Source: Limnobacter sp. SAORIC-580
GTDB lineage: Bacteria; Pseudomonadota; Gammaproteobacteria; Burkholderiales; Burkholderiaceae_B
DNA length: 64,000 bases
NCBI RefSeq assembly: GCF_013004065.1
Contig: NZ_CP053084.1
Coordinates: 62,001-126,000, forward strand
Direction: 5' to 3'
The notes under the pieces are model-generated. The model had not been told where the DNA came from. It worked only from the letters and a program-made list of their open reading frames with translations, and did not search any database. Position 1 is the first letter of the stretch. Each line of letters starts with the position of its first letter. Positions 50,362-57,830 of this stretch are shown here, piece by piece. The translations under genes were made by a program, and so were the position numbers.

Positions 50362-50571
50362 TTAGCAACCTGATTTGCCTTGCTGAATGGGTGGGCATTT
50401 CACCGACCCATACGAGCAAAAAACACAGCAATCGCCAGGCTTGGGTTTCAGCAAAATATTGCAATGTTCACACTTGAAGAAAAACAGGCAGGCGTCCGTT
50501 GGCATTACGCAAAGGGTGCTTTTGCTGCAACTTGGACAAGTCAAAATCGACTCACGTACAACTTCAGTCAT
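50362..50571 (-). CDS. GDCCVxC-family small protein
   Basis: A 69-residue cysteine-rich protein. TCPSC and KCEHC are CxxC pairs, and PKPGDCCVFCSYGSVKCPP is the family-defining GDCCVxC block. Some family members carry selenocysteine in place of the first Cys of the CC pair; this copy has two cysteines. The family lies near mercury- and MerR-controlled genes, and its function is unknown. ATG 50571 is close to a minus-strand frame of doubtful coding value. The MerR-type promoter for the divergent transporter lies upstream. Confidence 0.82.
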   Translation of the reverse strand: MTEVVRESILTCPSCSKSTLCVMPTDACLFFFKCEHCNILLKPKPGDCCVFCSYGSVKCPPIQQGKSGC

Positions 50572-50687
50572 GGTGCGTTCCCCGCTTTTACATGAACCAT
50601 GGCACTGCCAACATGAGCATTGAAAGCACGGCGTTTAACCAGTAAATCAGCTTCTGACCGCGGCTGCAAGTTTTTGTGATGGACTAC

Positions 50688-50718
50688 TTGACCTTGCCAC
50701 CATGTCAGGGTTTCTAAT
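50688..50718 (+). promoter_or_regulatory. MerR-type promoter of the first CDF-like transporter
   Basis: -35 TTGACC and -10 TCTAAT are separated by 19 bases, the long spacer diagnostic of MerR-activated promoters. The spacer includes an imperfect dyad, ACCTTGCCA (50691-50699) and TGTCAGGGT (50703-50711). It starts transcription towards the transporter at 50751. The activator could be the MerR protein at 49668 or the CadR-like one at 53333. Confidence 0.75.
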
Positions 50719-50750
50719 AAAGTAAAACAAGTACTGATCAAGGAAATTTC

Positions 50751-51413
50751 ATGCCAGGTTGCAACCATTGCCCCTCTGATGAAGCGGCCAAGTCTGCTGC
50801 AAACAATCCCGGTTTTCGCAAGGTATTGTGGATCGCGCTGATTGCGAACGCAGCCATGTTCTTCATTGAAGTGGGTGCCAGTTGGTCGGCAGGCTCCGTA
50901 TCTCTGCTTGCCGATTCACTCGATTTTGGTGGTGATGCGGCCAACTATGCTTTGTCCCTGTTTGTGTTGGGAATGGCGCTTCAAACCCGTGCCAAAGCAG
51001 CCTTGCTCAAAGGGGTGTGCATGGGGCTGTATGGTGTTGGTGTATTGGGTTTTGCCGGGTATGCAGCCATGCACGGCCAGGTACCTTCTTACGCCACCAT
51101 GGGTGTCGTGGGTTTAATGGCTTTGAGCGTGAACGTGGGTGTTGCAGCCATTCAGTACCGTTATCGCAATGGCGATTCCAACATGCGCTCGGTGTGGCTT
51201 TGCAGCCGCAACGATGCAATTGGCAACCTGGCTGTATTGGGTGCTGCATTGTTGGTGGGTGTTACGCAAACAGCCTGGCCCGATCTTGCGGTGGCGGCGC
51301 TCATGGCCACACTCGGTTTAACAGCGTCTGTCAGTGTCATCAAACAGGCAAGGGCTGAAATACGGGGCGAAACACCTGCGGGTGCTGCACATTCGCATGG
51401 TCATTCTCACTGA
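50751..51413 (+). CDS. CDF-like cation transporter, copy 1
   Basis: A 220-residue membrane protein of the cation diffusion facilitator type with six hydrophobic segments. TM2 has ADSLDFGGDAANYALSL, giving Asp58 and Asp62 in the DxxxD position. TM5 has VWLCSRNDAIGN, where CDF proteins normally have HxxxD; here the His is a Cys (CxxxD). N-terminal CNHC and C-terminal HSHGHSH may bind metal. The cytoplasmic ferredoxin-like CDF domain is absent, so the protein is short. A MerR-type promoter precedes it. Confidence 0.78.
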   Translation: MPGCNHCPSDEAAKSAANNPGFRKVLWIALIANAAMFFIEVGASWSAGSVSLLADSLDFGGDAANYALSLFVLGMALQTRAKAALLKGVCMGLYGVGVLGFAGYAAMHGQVPSYATMGVVGLMALSVNVGVAAIQYRYRNGDSNMRSVWLCSRNDAIGNLAVLGAALLVGVTQTAWPDLAVAALMATLGLTASVSVIKQARAEIRGETPAGAAHSHGHSH

Positions 51414-51425
51414 TTCAATTCAAGG

Positions 51426-52382
51426 TCAGGCTCGAGCGTACTTCTTGCGATATTGAACCGGTGAAAGCCCGGTGGCTTGTTTGAATTGTCGCCTTAAATT
51501 CGATTCGTCGCTGTAGCCCAGTTCTTCGCTAATGGTGTTGACTGGAAGGCTTGACCAAATCAGTTGTTCGCTCACTTGGTGAAGTTTCAGGTGCCGGGCA
51601 TAACTGGCCACGGGTATCTCAGTCAAAGCGCTCACCTTTCGGGCCAAAGTGCGTTCGCTCAAGTTTAACTTCCCCGCCAGTGTTTGCACGGTGATCTGTT
51701 CTGCAGGCATTTGCGCCACGATCGCTGCCAGTTTTCGGAGCAAAGGGTCAGCCTGCTCCATAAAGGCAAACGATCTGAAAGCAGGGTGCTGCTGCACTGG
51801 CCTGGGTAGCACCATCAGTTTGATGAACTCCTGAAACGCGGGTTTACTCAGCGACTTTTCGATCAATTGCTGCGCAAGAAGCAGGTAACCGTGAACACCT
51901 GCAGCCGTGGCGGTTTTTGGGGTTACCACGCAATCGCTGTCAATCAGCCAATTCACGTTGGGGTAGTTTTTTTGCATGGCATTGGCCAGCCACCAAGTGA
52001 CTGTGGCGCGTTGGCGGCGAAGCCGGCCGCTTTCGGCCAGGAAGCACACACCTGTGCAGTAGCTCCACACTTTGGTGTGATCGGGCAGTTGTCGAATTTG
52101 CTCAATCAGCTTGGCGTGTTGGGCAAGCAGCTCCGGCAACTGGCTGGGCGATTCAGTCCACATGCCGGGCACCAGCAGCACATCCAGTGGCGTGTCTTGA
52201 AGCAGTGAGTTGGCAGTCAACACCATTTGATTGGCGCATTGCACAGGTTTCAGGCCGGTACCCACCAAGCAGGTTTCAAACAGCAGTTTGCCCGACAGTC
52301 GGTTGCTGGCTTGTAGCAGGTCATTGAATGCCATCAAGCCCGCAGGCATGCATTGGTCATACAGCAAAAGTCCAATTTTCAT
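51426..52382 (-). CDS. GlxA-family AraC-type transcriptional regulator
   Basis: A 318-residue regulator. The N-terminal DJ-1/PfpI-like domain (about 1-185) includes LDVLLVPGMW and VWSYCTGVCFLAESGRLRRQ with the nucleophile-elbow Cys. The C-terminal AraC domain has two helix-turn-helix units (LAGKLNLSERTLARKVSAL and ISEELGYSDESNLRRQFKQA). GlxA regulators often control catabolism of small amines or acids. It is divergent from an MBL-fold gene that may be its target. Confidence 0.88.
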   Translation of the reverse strand: MKIGLLLYDQCMPAGLMAFNDLLQASNRLSGKLLFETCLVGTGLKPVQCANQMVLTANSLLQDTPLDVLLVPGMWTESPSQLPELLAQHAKLIEQIRQLPDHTKVWSYCTGVCFLAESGRLRRQRATVTWWLANAMQKNYPNVNWLIDSDCVVTPKTATAAGVHGYLLLAQQLIEKSLSKPAFQEFIKLMVLPRPVQQHPAFRSFAFMEQADPLLRKLAAIVAQMPAEQITVQTLAGKLNLSERTLARKVSALTEIPVASYARHLKLHQVSEQLIWSSLPVNTISEELGYSDESNLRRQFKQATGLSPVQYRKKYARA

Positions 52383-52488
52383 AATTTTTCCGGGTGTGGC
52401 AGAAAATGACTGAAAGTTGTCATTCTATGCCATAACTGGAGAATGTGTTTTTTTGCCATGATTCAGCATCCCATACCGGAGAAGAGTC

Positions 52489-53271
52489 ATGAAAATTCAG
52501 CAACTGCGCAATGCCACCATTATTCTGGAATTCGGAGAATACCGGGTGTTGGTCGATCCCATGCTTGCACCCCGGCATGCCCTGCCACCCTTGAAGTTCT
52601 CTGGCGGCATGTTGAGAAACCCCACAGTCAGTTTGCCTTCTCAGGCAGACATGGCCTTGCTCGATGTTACACACTGTTTGATTACCCACTGCCAGAAAGG
52701 CCATTTTGATCACCTGGACCGCTTTGGGCGGGCCTGGCTTCGGAAATATCAAATACCTGTGATTTGCACGGCGCATGATGCACCACACTTGGCTGGTAAA
52801 GGGTTGAATATTCAAGCTCTACCCGTCGACGTTGACAGTAAGAAAGCTGCTTTCCTGGGTGGTTCGATCAGCACAGTGCCGTGCGTGCACGGGCGAGGTT
52901 TTGTGGGTTCATTGATGGAACACGGGGTGGGTTACTTCATTCAGATTCCGGGTGAGCCCTCGCTTTACCTGAGTGGGGACACCATTTTCACACCCCGCAT
53001 TCAAGAGTTTTTGTGGACCCGAAAACCCGACGTGAGTGTGGTGCCCGCCGGTGGGGCGCAATTTGATGTGGGCGGTGAAATTATTATGGGTGTCAGTGAT
53101 GTGCTTGAGTTCACGCGGGCTGCCAGCGGCACGGTAATTGCCAACCACTTAGAGGCAATCAGCCACTGCCCGGTGACTCGGGATCAATTGCTGATTGCTG
53201 CACAGCATGCAGGGCTCAGTAAGCGATTGGTGGTTCCGCAAGATGGGGAGATTGTGGATTTGAACGTGTAA
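52489..53271 (+). CDS. UlaG-like MBL-fold hydrolase with an extended metal motif
   Basis: A 260-residue protein of the metallo-beta-lactamase fold. The start is MKIQQLRNATIILEFGEYRV followed by LVDPML, as in UlaG-type lactonases. The metal motif reads THCQKGHFDHLD, in which CQK interrupts the usual THxHxDH spacing. Later ligands are in CVHGRGFVG, YLSGDTIF and NHLEAISHCP. The substrate is unknown. It is divergent from the GlxA regulator over 106 bases, a common regulator-target arrangement. Confidence 0.8.
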   Translation: MKIQQLRNATIILEFGEYRVLVDPMLAPRHALPPLKFSGGMLRNPTVSLPSQADMALLDVTHCLITHCQKGHFDHLDRFGRAWLRKYQIPVICTAHDAPHLAGKGLNIQALPVDVDSKKAAFLGGSISTVPCVHGRGFVGSLMEHGVGYFIQIPGEPSLYLSGDTIFTPRIQEFLWTRKPDVSVVPAGGAQFDVGGEIIMGVSDVLEFTRAASGTVIANHLEAISHCPVTRDQLLIAAQHAGLSKRLVVPQDGEIVDLNV

Positions 53272-53332
53272 AAGCGAACGCACCAAAAATCCGAGCATGT
53301 AAGGAACTCATTGTATTAATCGATCGCCATGT

Positions 53333-53725
53333 TCAGATTGTCAGTGAGGCTTTGATAATTTCACATTCGCCTATCGTACTGTGCCCTAAACATTTCGAAC
53401 GCAAGCGTTGTAATTCACTTTTCAGTGCTTGAAGTTGACTGAGCCTTTTATCGATTTCGGTCAATTTATTGTCGATGGCATCGTTGATTGGCTCGCATGA
53501 CTCGCTGGGTGAATGTTTGAGTTTCAGTAAGGAGCGTATTTCATCTAGTGATATGTCAATGTTGCGACAAAACACAACGAACGCTAAATCTTCGAGATGA
53601 TGCTCGCCGTAAACCCGGTAGTTGGAGACGGTTCGGTCTGGTGCACAAAGCAGGCCTTCCTTCTCGTAGTAGCGAATTGCCTCTACCGTTATACCCAACT
53701 TCTCGCTTAACTCACCGATCCTCAT
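53333..53725 (-). CDS. CadR/PbrR-like MerR regulator
   Basis: A 130-residue MerR-family regulator. The winged helix is MRIGELSEKLGITVEAIRYY, and ISLDEIRSLLKLK leads to the sensor loop. Cys77 (SESCEP), Cys112 (SKC) and Cys121 (GEC) are placed like the Cys77/Cys112/Cys119 metal-binding set of CadR. Cadmium or lead is therefore the likely inducer, although the third Cys is two residues later. ATG 53725 has GAGGAG upstream. It is divergent from the second CDF-like gene, whose promoter has the MerR-type 19-base spacer. Confidence 0.87.
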   Translation of the reverse strand: MRIGELSEKLGITVEAIRYYEKEGLLCAPDRTVSNYRVYGEHHLEDLAFVVFCRNIDISLDEIRSLLKLKHSPSESCEPINDAIDNKLTEIDKRLSQLQALKSELQRLRSKCLGHSTIGECEIIKASLTI

Positions 53726-53741
53726 CAATTTCTCCTCGGGG

Positions 53742-53772
53742 TTGACTCTAAAGCTACTTTAGGGTTTTTAAT
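53742..53772 (+). promoter_or_regulatory. MerR-type promoter of the second CDF-like transporter
   Basis: -35 TTGACT and -10 TTTAAT are 19 bases apart. Between them ACTCTAAAG (53745-53753) and CTTTAGGGT (53757-53765) form a nearly perfect dyad around CTA, a textbook operator for CadR/PbrR/ZntR. The -10 overlaps the ATG at 53771, so that ATG cannot be the start of the transporter and ATG 53804 is favoured. Confidence 0.85.
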
Positions 53773-53803
53773 GAATATATTGCAATTTCACGAGGAGATC
53801 AAG

Positions 53804-54427
53804 ATGCCAGGTTGTTCAACATGTCACGATCATCAACCTGCCCAATCAGTTTCACCAACCTACAAAAAAGTGTTATGGGTTGCTCTGGTTGTCAATTTGG
53901 GTATGTTCATCGTTGAGGTGGCTTCAGGTTTGAAAGCGGGTTCTGTCTCCCTGTTGGCGGATTCACTTGATTTTTTTGGCGATGCAGCGAACTACGCTGT
54001 TTCCCTTTTTGTGTTGGGCATGGCGCTGTCGATTCGTGCCAAGGCAGCCCTTGTTAAAGGCGCCACCCTGGGAATTTTCGGGTTAGGCGTTTTGGCCTAT
54101 ACGACGTATCGCCTTTGGACAGGGCAAATTCCTGAACCTTTGACAATGGGAGTGGTAGCGGTGTTGGCACTGGTTGCCAATGTGGCTGTAGCTTTGATGC
54201 TTTACAAATGGCGTGAAGGCGACTCGAACATGCAATCTGTATGGCTTTGCAGTCGCAACGACGCGATTGGAAATGTGGCCGTAGTTGCGGCCGCCGGCTT
54301 GGTTGCCTGGACCGGTAGTGCATGGCCTGATTTGGCAGTGGCGGTGTTGATGGCTACTTTGGGTATTACCGCGGCTAGAACCATCATCGCTCAAGCATGG
54401 CGCGAATTGAACCAAACCAGTGTGTGA
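53804..54427 (+). CDS. CDF-like cation transporter, copy 2
   Basis: A 207-residue paralogue of the transporter at 50751. It shares the MPGC start, ADSLDFFGDAANYAVSL (DxxxD) in TM2 and VWLCSRNDAIGNVAV (CxxxD instead of HxxxD) in TM5. The N-terminus has CSTCHDH as a possible metal site, and the C-terminus lacks the His tail of copy 1. ATG 53804 follows GAGGAG and lies outside the promoter. It is adjacent to the CadR-like regulator and leads towards the czc-like genes, with 7 bases to the next start. Confidence 0.78.
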   Translation: MPGCSTCHDHQPAQSVSPTYKKVLWVALVVNLGMFIVEVASGLKAGSVSLLADSLDFFGDAANYAVSLFVLGMALSIRAKAALVKGATLGIFGLGVLAYTTYRLWTGQIPEPLTMGVVAVLALVANVAVALMLYKWREGDSNMQSVWLCSRNDAIGNVAVVAAAGLVAWTGSAWPDLAVAVLMATLGITAARTIIAQAWRELNQTSV

Positions 54428-54434
54428 TACTCTT

Positions 54435-54794
54435 ATGTCCATGAAAAGATTCTTCCTAGCCCTTCTCATGTTGGTATTACCGCTTCAAGCAGTGCTTGCA
54501 GCGGTAGAAACCTATCATGGACACGGGGCAGAGCATGAATCTGCGATTGAGGCAGTGTTTCATACCCACGATGGGTATGATCACCACGCCGCACATCACG
54601 AACCAGACAACAACAAGCAGCAAGACCAAACCTGCGATGGTGATCACCACCATTGCCATGCCCACAGTGTGAGCGTGTTGCCCAGTTTGTTGACTTTTGC
54701 CACACTCCCCAATGCCTTGGACCAAGAACCTGAAGAGTTCAACGGCTTTCAATCTTTCTCGTCAAACCGCATAGAACGCCCGAAATGGGTCTGA
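54435..54794 (+). CDS. CzcI-like histidine-rich exported protein
   Basis: A 119-residue protein with a signal peptide (MSMKRFFLALLMLVLPLQAV, cleaved near ALAAV). A His-rich mature part includes YHGHGAEHE, HHAAHHE and DGDHHHCHAH. Short His-rich proteins of this type precede czcCBA operons (CzcI) and probably help sense or buffer zinc and cadmium in the periplasm. ATG 54441 is an alternative start. The gene is nearly contiguous with the transporter upstream. Confidence 0.72.
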   Translation: MSMKRFFLALLMLVLPLQAVLAAVETYHGHGAEHESAIEAVFHTHDGYDHHAAHHEPDNNKQQDQTCDGDHHHCHAHSVSVLPSLLTFATLPNALDQEPEEFNGFQSFSSNRIERPKWV

Positions 54795-54880
54795 GCAAAA
54801 CCTGAATTAGCCACCCTTTGATGCCTTTTTGTGCGGGCTAAAAAAGGGCAGTTCATCTGTTTTGTTTGGAGAATTTACTT

Positions 54881-56128
54881 ATGCATTCACCACATCGTGT
54901 GGTGTCCACTTGCCTGGCTTTATTGTTTTTGAGCGCTTCTCCTGCTGCGTTTACTCAGCAAGCCATGTCTGTGGAAACCCCAGTGACAGTTCAAGATGCC
55001 TTTGAATCGGCCTTGAGCATTGATCCAGAAGTGCAGTCGGCACTGAAGCGCATTGAAGCATTCAAAGCGAGAAGGAGTGCAGCCAGCGCCTTGACTGCCC
55101 AACCACTTTCACTGGAAGGATCGTATCGATCGGATCGGAACTACAACAACCAGGGCTTGCGAGAAATCGAGCTCGGTGTGTCCGCACCCATCTGGAACTG
55201 GAATGAGCGGGCGCGTACCCAGTCGTTGCGAGACACCGAAATTGAGTTGGTGCAGTTGCAACTTGAACAGAAAAAACTCGAACTCGCTGGTCTTGTACGT
55301 CAAACGCTGTGGAATACCCTGGCGGCGAACCTTGATGCAGAAATCGCACAGGCGCGACTTAAATCCGCGAAAGAGTTGATGGTGGATGTTGAAAAGCGGG
55401 TGAAGGCCGGCGACTTGGCCCAAACCGATTTTTATCAGGCTTCTGCACTGTATGAACAGACCAGAGCAGAATTTGCCCGAACTCAAAGCGCTTTAAGTGA
55501 TGTGAGTGCAGATTACGCGGCCACCATCGGTTTGCCTGTTTCAGTGCTTTCACAGATTCAAACCGAGAGCACTGACATTCCCAATGGGCTGAAACCGCTG
55601 GATCACCCCGCGATCAAACTGGCGCAGCTTCAGGTGTTGGCCCAGCAACAACAAAGCGATTTGGTGCAAACCCAGGCGCGAGCAAATCCTGAGGTGGGTT
55701 TGGCCATCATCAGCGACCGTGGCGCATTCACCTCGGCCAGCGAGAAATCTTTGGTGGTGTCCACGCGAATTCCTTTGGGCAACTCGTCGGAATATCAAAG
55801 CCGGGTGTTGCAGGCAGAAAGTGAAAGCATTGCAGCCGAAGCTGCACTGACAAAAACCCAGCGGCAAATCGTTGTTCTTGGCCGTGCAGCCGAGAGCAAC
55901 TTGGACCTGTTCGCGCAAATCAAAGCGTCCGCTCAAGAGCAGGCCAGGCTGGCCATAAAAACATTCAGGTTGTACAAAAAATCATTCGATCTGGGTGAAA
56001 CCGATTTGCCCACTTTGTTGATTGCCGAACAGAAGGCCTTTGAGGCCGACAAACTGGCCCGGAAATCTGCCATCGAATATGCCGCAAAAGTTTCAGCCTA
56101 CAAACAGGCCTTGGGACTTCTACCATGA
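54881..56128 (+). CDS. TolC-family outer-membrane factor, CzcC-like
   Basis: A 415-residue protein with a signal peptide (ending near SAFTQQ) and two outer-membrane efflux repeats. It has long coiled-coil helices such as LIELVQLQLEQKKLELAGLV and NLDAEIAQARLKSAKELMVD. The final domain ends with SAYKQALGLLP. Together with the adaptor and pump downstream it forms a trans-envelope RND metal efflux complex. ATG 54881 is chosen because GGAG lies about 10 bases before it. The stop overlaps the next gene's first in-frame ATG. Confidence 0.85.
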   Translation: MHSPHRVVSTCLALLFLSASPAAFTQQAMSVETPVTVQDAFESALSIDPEVQSALKRIEAFKARRSAASALTAQPLSLEGSYRSDRNYNNQGLREIELGVSAPIWNWNERARTQSLRDTEIELVQLQLEQKKLELAGLVRQTLWNTLAANLDAEIAQARLKSAKELMVDVEKRVKAGDLAQTDFYQASALYEQTRAEFARTQSALSDVSADYAATIGLPVSVLSQIQTESTDIPNGLKPLDHPAIKLAQLQVLAQQQQSDLVQTQARANPEVGLAIISDRGAFTSASEKSLVVSTRIPLGNSSEYQSRVLQAESESIAAEAALTKTQRQIVVLGRAAESNLDLFAQIKASAQEQARLAIKTFRLYKKSFDLGETDLPTLLIAEQKAFEADKLARKSAIEYAAKVSAYKQALGLLP

Positions 56129-56148
56129 ATAATATTGAGATCAACGTC

Positions 56149-56703
56149 ATGAAACAGAGCAAATTTTTAACCAAGGTATTGTCAGCTGCGGTGCTTACCG
56201 GCTCGCTGATCTTCTCCACGACAGCTTATGCAGGCCCGGGTCACGACCACGGCGATGAAGCACCGGTTGCAGTTGGTGAAGCATCGCCCCGCGTGGTCAT
56301 GGAATCGGAATTGTTCGAGGCGGTTGGTATTTTGAAAGGCCGCATGCTTGAAATTTACATTGACCATGCAGCCACCAATGCACCCGTGCAAAACGCCAAG
56401 GTTGAATTGGAACTGAACGGTCAGCAAGTGCCCGTTGAATTGCACAGCGAGGGCGAATTTGATGCACAGTTGCCCGAGGGAATCGAGGAAGGCACTGTGG
56501 CTGTCAGCATGACTGTATCCGCAGGCGACAACATTGATCTTTTGGCGGGTGACCTGATTGTTGGTCATCACGATGACCTCGATAGCGTTGAAGAAGTGCA
56601 GTCACGTCTCTCGACAATAGTCTTGTACGGGATTGGTGGATTGTTGATTCTCGCGGTGTTCGTGATCGGATATGTTCGTCTTAAATCAAAGGGAGACAAA
56701 TAA
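56149..56703 (+). CDS. Periplasmic membrane-anchored protein of the RND operon
   Basis: A 184-residue protein. A signal peptide (MKQSKFLTKVLSAAVLTGSL, cleaved near TAYAG) is followed by GPGHDHGDEAP, which recurs in the adaptor encoded next. The mature domain is beta-rich, and a single C-terminal membrane helix (YGIGGLLILAVFVIGYVRL) anchors it. It may deliver metal to the adaptor. ATG 56149 is preferred because it starts a normal signal peptide with GAG upstream. An earlier ATG at 56125 overlaps the czcC stop. Confidence 0.72.
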   Translation: MKQSKFLTKVLSAAVLTGSLIFSTTAYAGPGHDHGDEAPVAVGEASPRVVMESELFEAVGILKGRMLEIYIDHAATNAPVQNAKVELELNGQQVPVELHSEGEFDAQLPEGIEEGTVAVSMTVSAGDNIDLLAGDLIVGHHDDLDSVEEVQSRLSTIVLYGIGGLLILAVFVIGYVRLKSKGDK

Positions 56704-56705
56704 CC

Positions 56706-57818
56706 ATGTTGAAAAAACAGTTTGTTCTCTCTGTATTGGCATTCAGCTTGTCAGCACCGCTTTCTGTGTACGCGGGCCCTGGGCACGATCACGGCGACGA
56801 AGCACCTGTTGCAAGCACTGGGGACGGTCCTAAGCGACTCGCTACAGGCGAGGTGTTCCTGCCAAAACCTGCACAGCGGCAGTTGGACTTGCGAACACAA
56901 GTCGTTCAAGTAAAACCTCAGGCCAAAGTAATTGAAATGAACGGTCAAGTGGCACTAGATCCCCAATCGGGCGGTGTAGTACAAACCAGCCTAGGGGGCT
57001 TTTTTGTGCCTTCGAGTGCTGGTGTTCCGCAACTGGGAGAGCCAGTAAAAAAAGGGCAAGTTTTGGGATTCATCCAGACGCCCCAAGCCCCCTTGGAAAA
57101 GTCAGCTCAATTGGCTCAATTGTCGCAATTGAAATCTGAACTGGCGTTGGCCAAACAACGCTTGGAAAGGTTAACCCTACTGGCCGACACCGTACCCAAG
57201 AAAGAAATTCAAGCCACCCAAGCGCAGGTACAAAGCCTTGGTGAGCAAGTGTCTGCGTTATCTGGCGGTATTGGCTCGCGCGAAGAGCTTCGTTCTTTGT
57301 CAAACGGCGTTGTGGCTTCGACGGCAGCAATTGCTGGCAAGGTGTTTTCTGAAGGTGACGTGCTGTTTGAAATTGTGAATCCCAAAGTGGTTCGTATTGA
57401 AGCCACTTGGTTTGAGCCCAACGCGGTTCCCCAGTTTTCCTCCGCTCAAATTCCTGCAGGTGAAAAAACCTTAAAGCTGAACTACGTGGGTGCAGCCAGT
57501 AGCGTAAAAAATCAGTCGCTGTCTTTGGTGTTTGAAGCCCGCAACGTTGACGGTCCGCGGTTTCCAACAGGCCAGCTCTTGACCGTTTACGGTGAATTGG
57601 CCGAGAAGCTTGACGGTATCGCCATACCCAGTGCTGCGGTGGTTAAAAATGCGGCCAATCAAACCATAGTCTGGATCAAAAAAGAGCCTGAATTATTCGA
57701 GCCCAAAGTGGTATTGACTGAGCCGCTGAACGGCGTCGAAGTGTTGGTACGAAGTGGCCTGACCGGTGATGAACGCGTGGTTGTTCAGGGTTCAACCTTG
57801 ATCAACCAGGTTCGATAA
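56706..57818 (+). CDS. RND periplasmic adaptor (CzcB-like)
   Basis: A 370-residue membrane-fusion protein with a signal peptide (ending VYAG) and an N-terminal GPGHDHGDEAP. The barrel-sandwich and alpha-hairpin regions include GGVVQTSLGGFFVPSSAGVP and QLAQLSQLKSELALAKQRLE, and the C-terminal part is VKNAANQTIVWIKKEPELFE. It bridges the pump to the outer-membrane factor. It starts two bases after the preceding stop. The shared GPGHDH motif suggests a metal-binding handover with its neighbour. Confidence 0.9.
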   Translation: MLKKQFVLSVLAFSLSAPLSVYAGPGHDHGDEAPVASTGDGPKRLATGEVFLPKPAQRQLDLRTQVVQVKPQAKVIEMNGQVALDPQSGGVVQTSLGGFFVPSSAGVPQLGEPVKKGQVLGFIQTPQAPLEKSAQLAQLSQLKSELALAKQRLERLTLLADTVPKKEIQATQAQVQSLGEQVSALSGGIGSREELRSLSNGVVASTAAIAGKVFSEGDVLFEIVNPKVVRIEATWFEPNAVPQFSSAQIPAGEKTLKLNYVGAASSVKNQSLSLVFEARNVDGPRFPTGQLLTVYGELAEKLDGIAIPSAAVVKNAANQTIVWIKKEPELFEPKVVLTEPLNGVEVLVRSGLTGDERVVVQGSTLINQVR

Positions 57819-57830
57819 GGGAGCGCCGAC

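Noticed and set aside
50568..50768. A minus-strand open frame overlapping the GDCCVxC start
   Set aside because: It covers the MerR-type promoter and the next gene's start and has no recognisable motif. A second frame here could encode a small hydrophobic peptide but has no start codon.
53771..53803. Earlier ATG for the second CDF-like transporter
   Set aside because: It overlaps the -10 element, so it cannot be in the mRNA.
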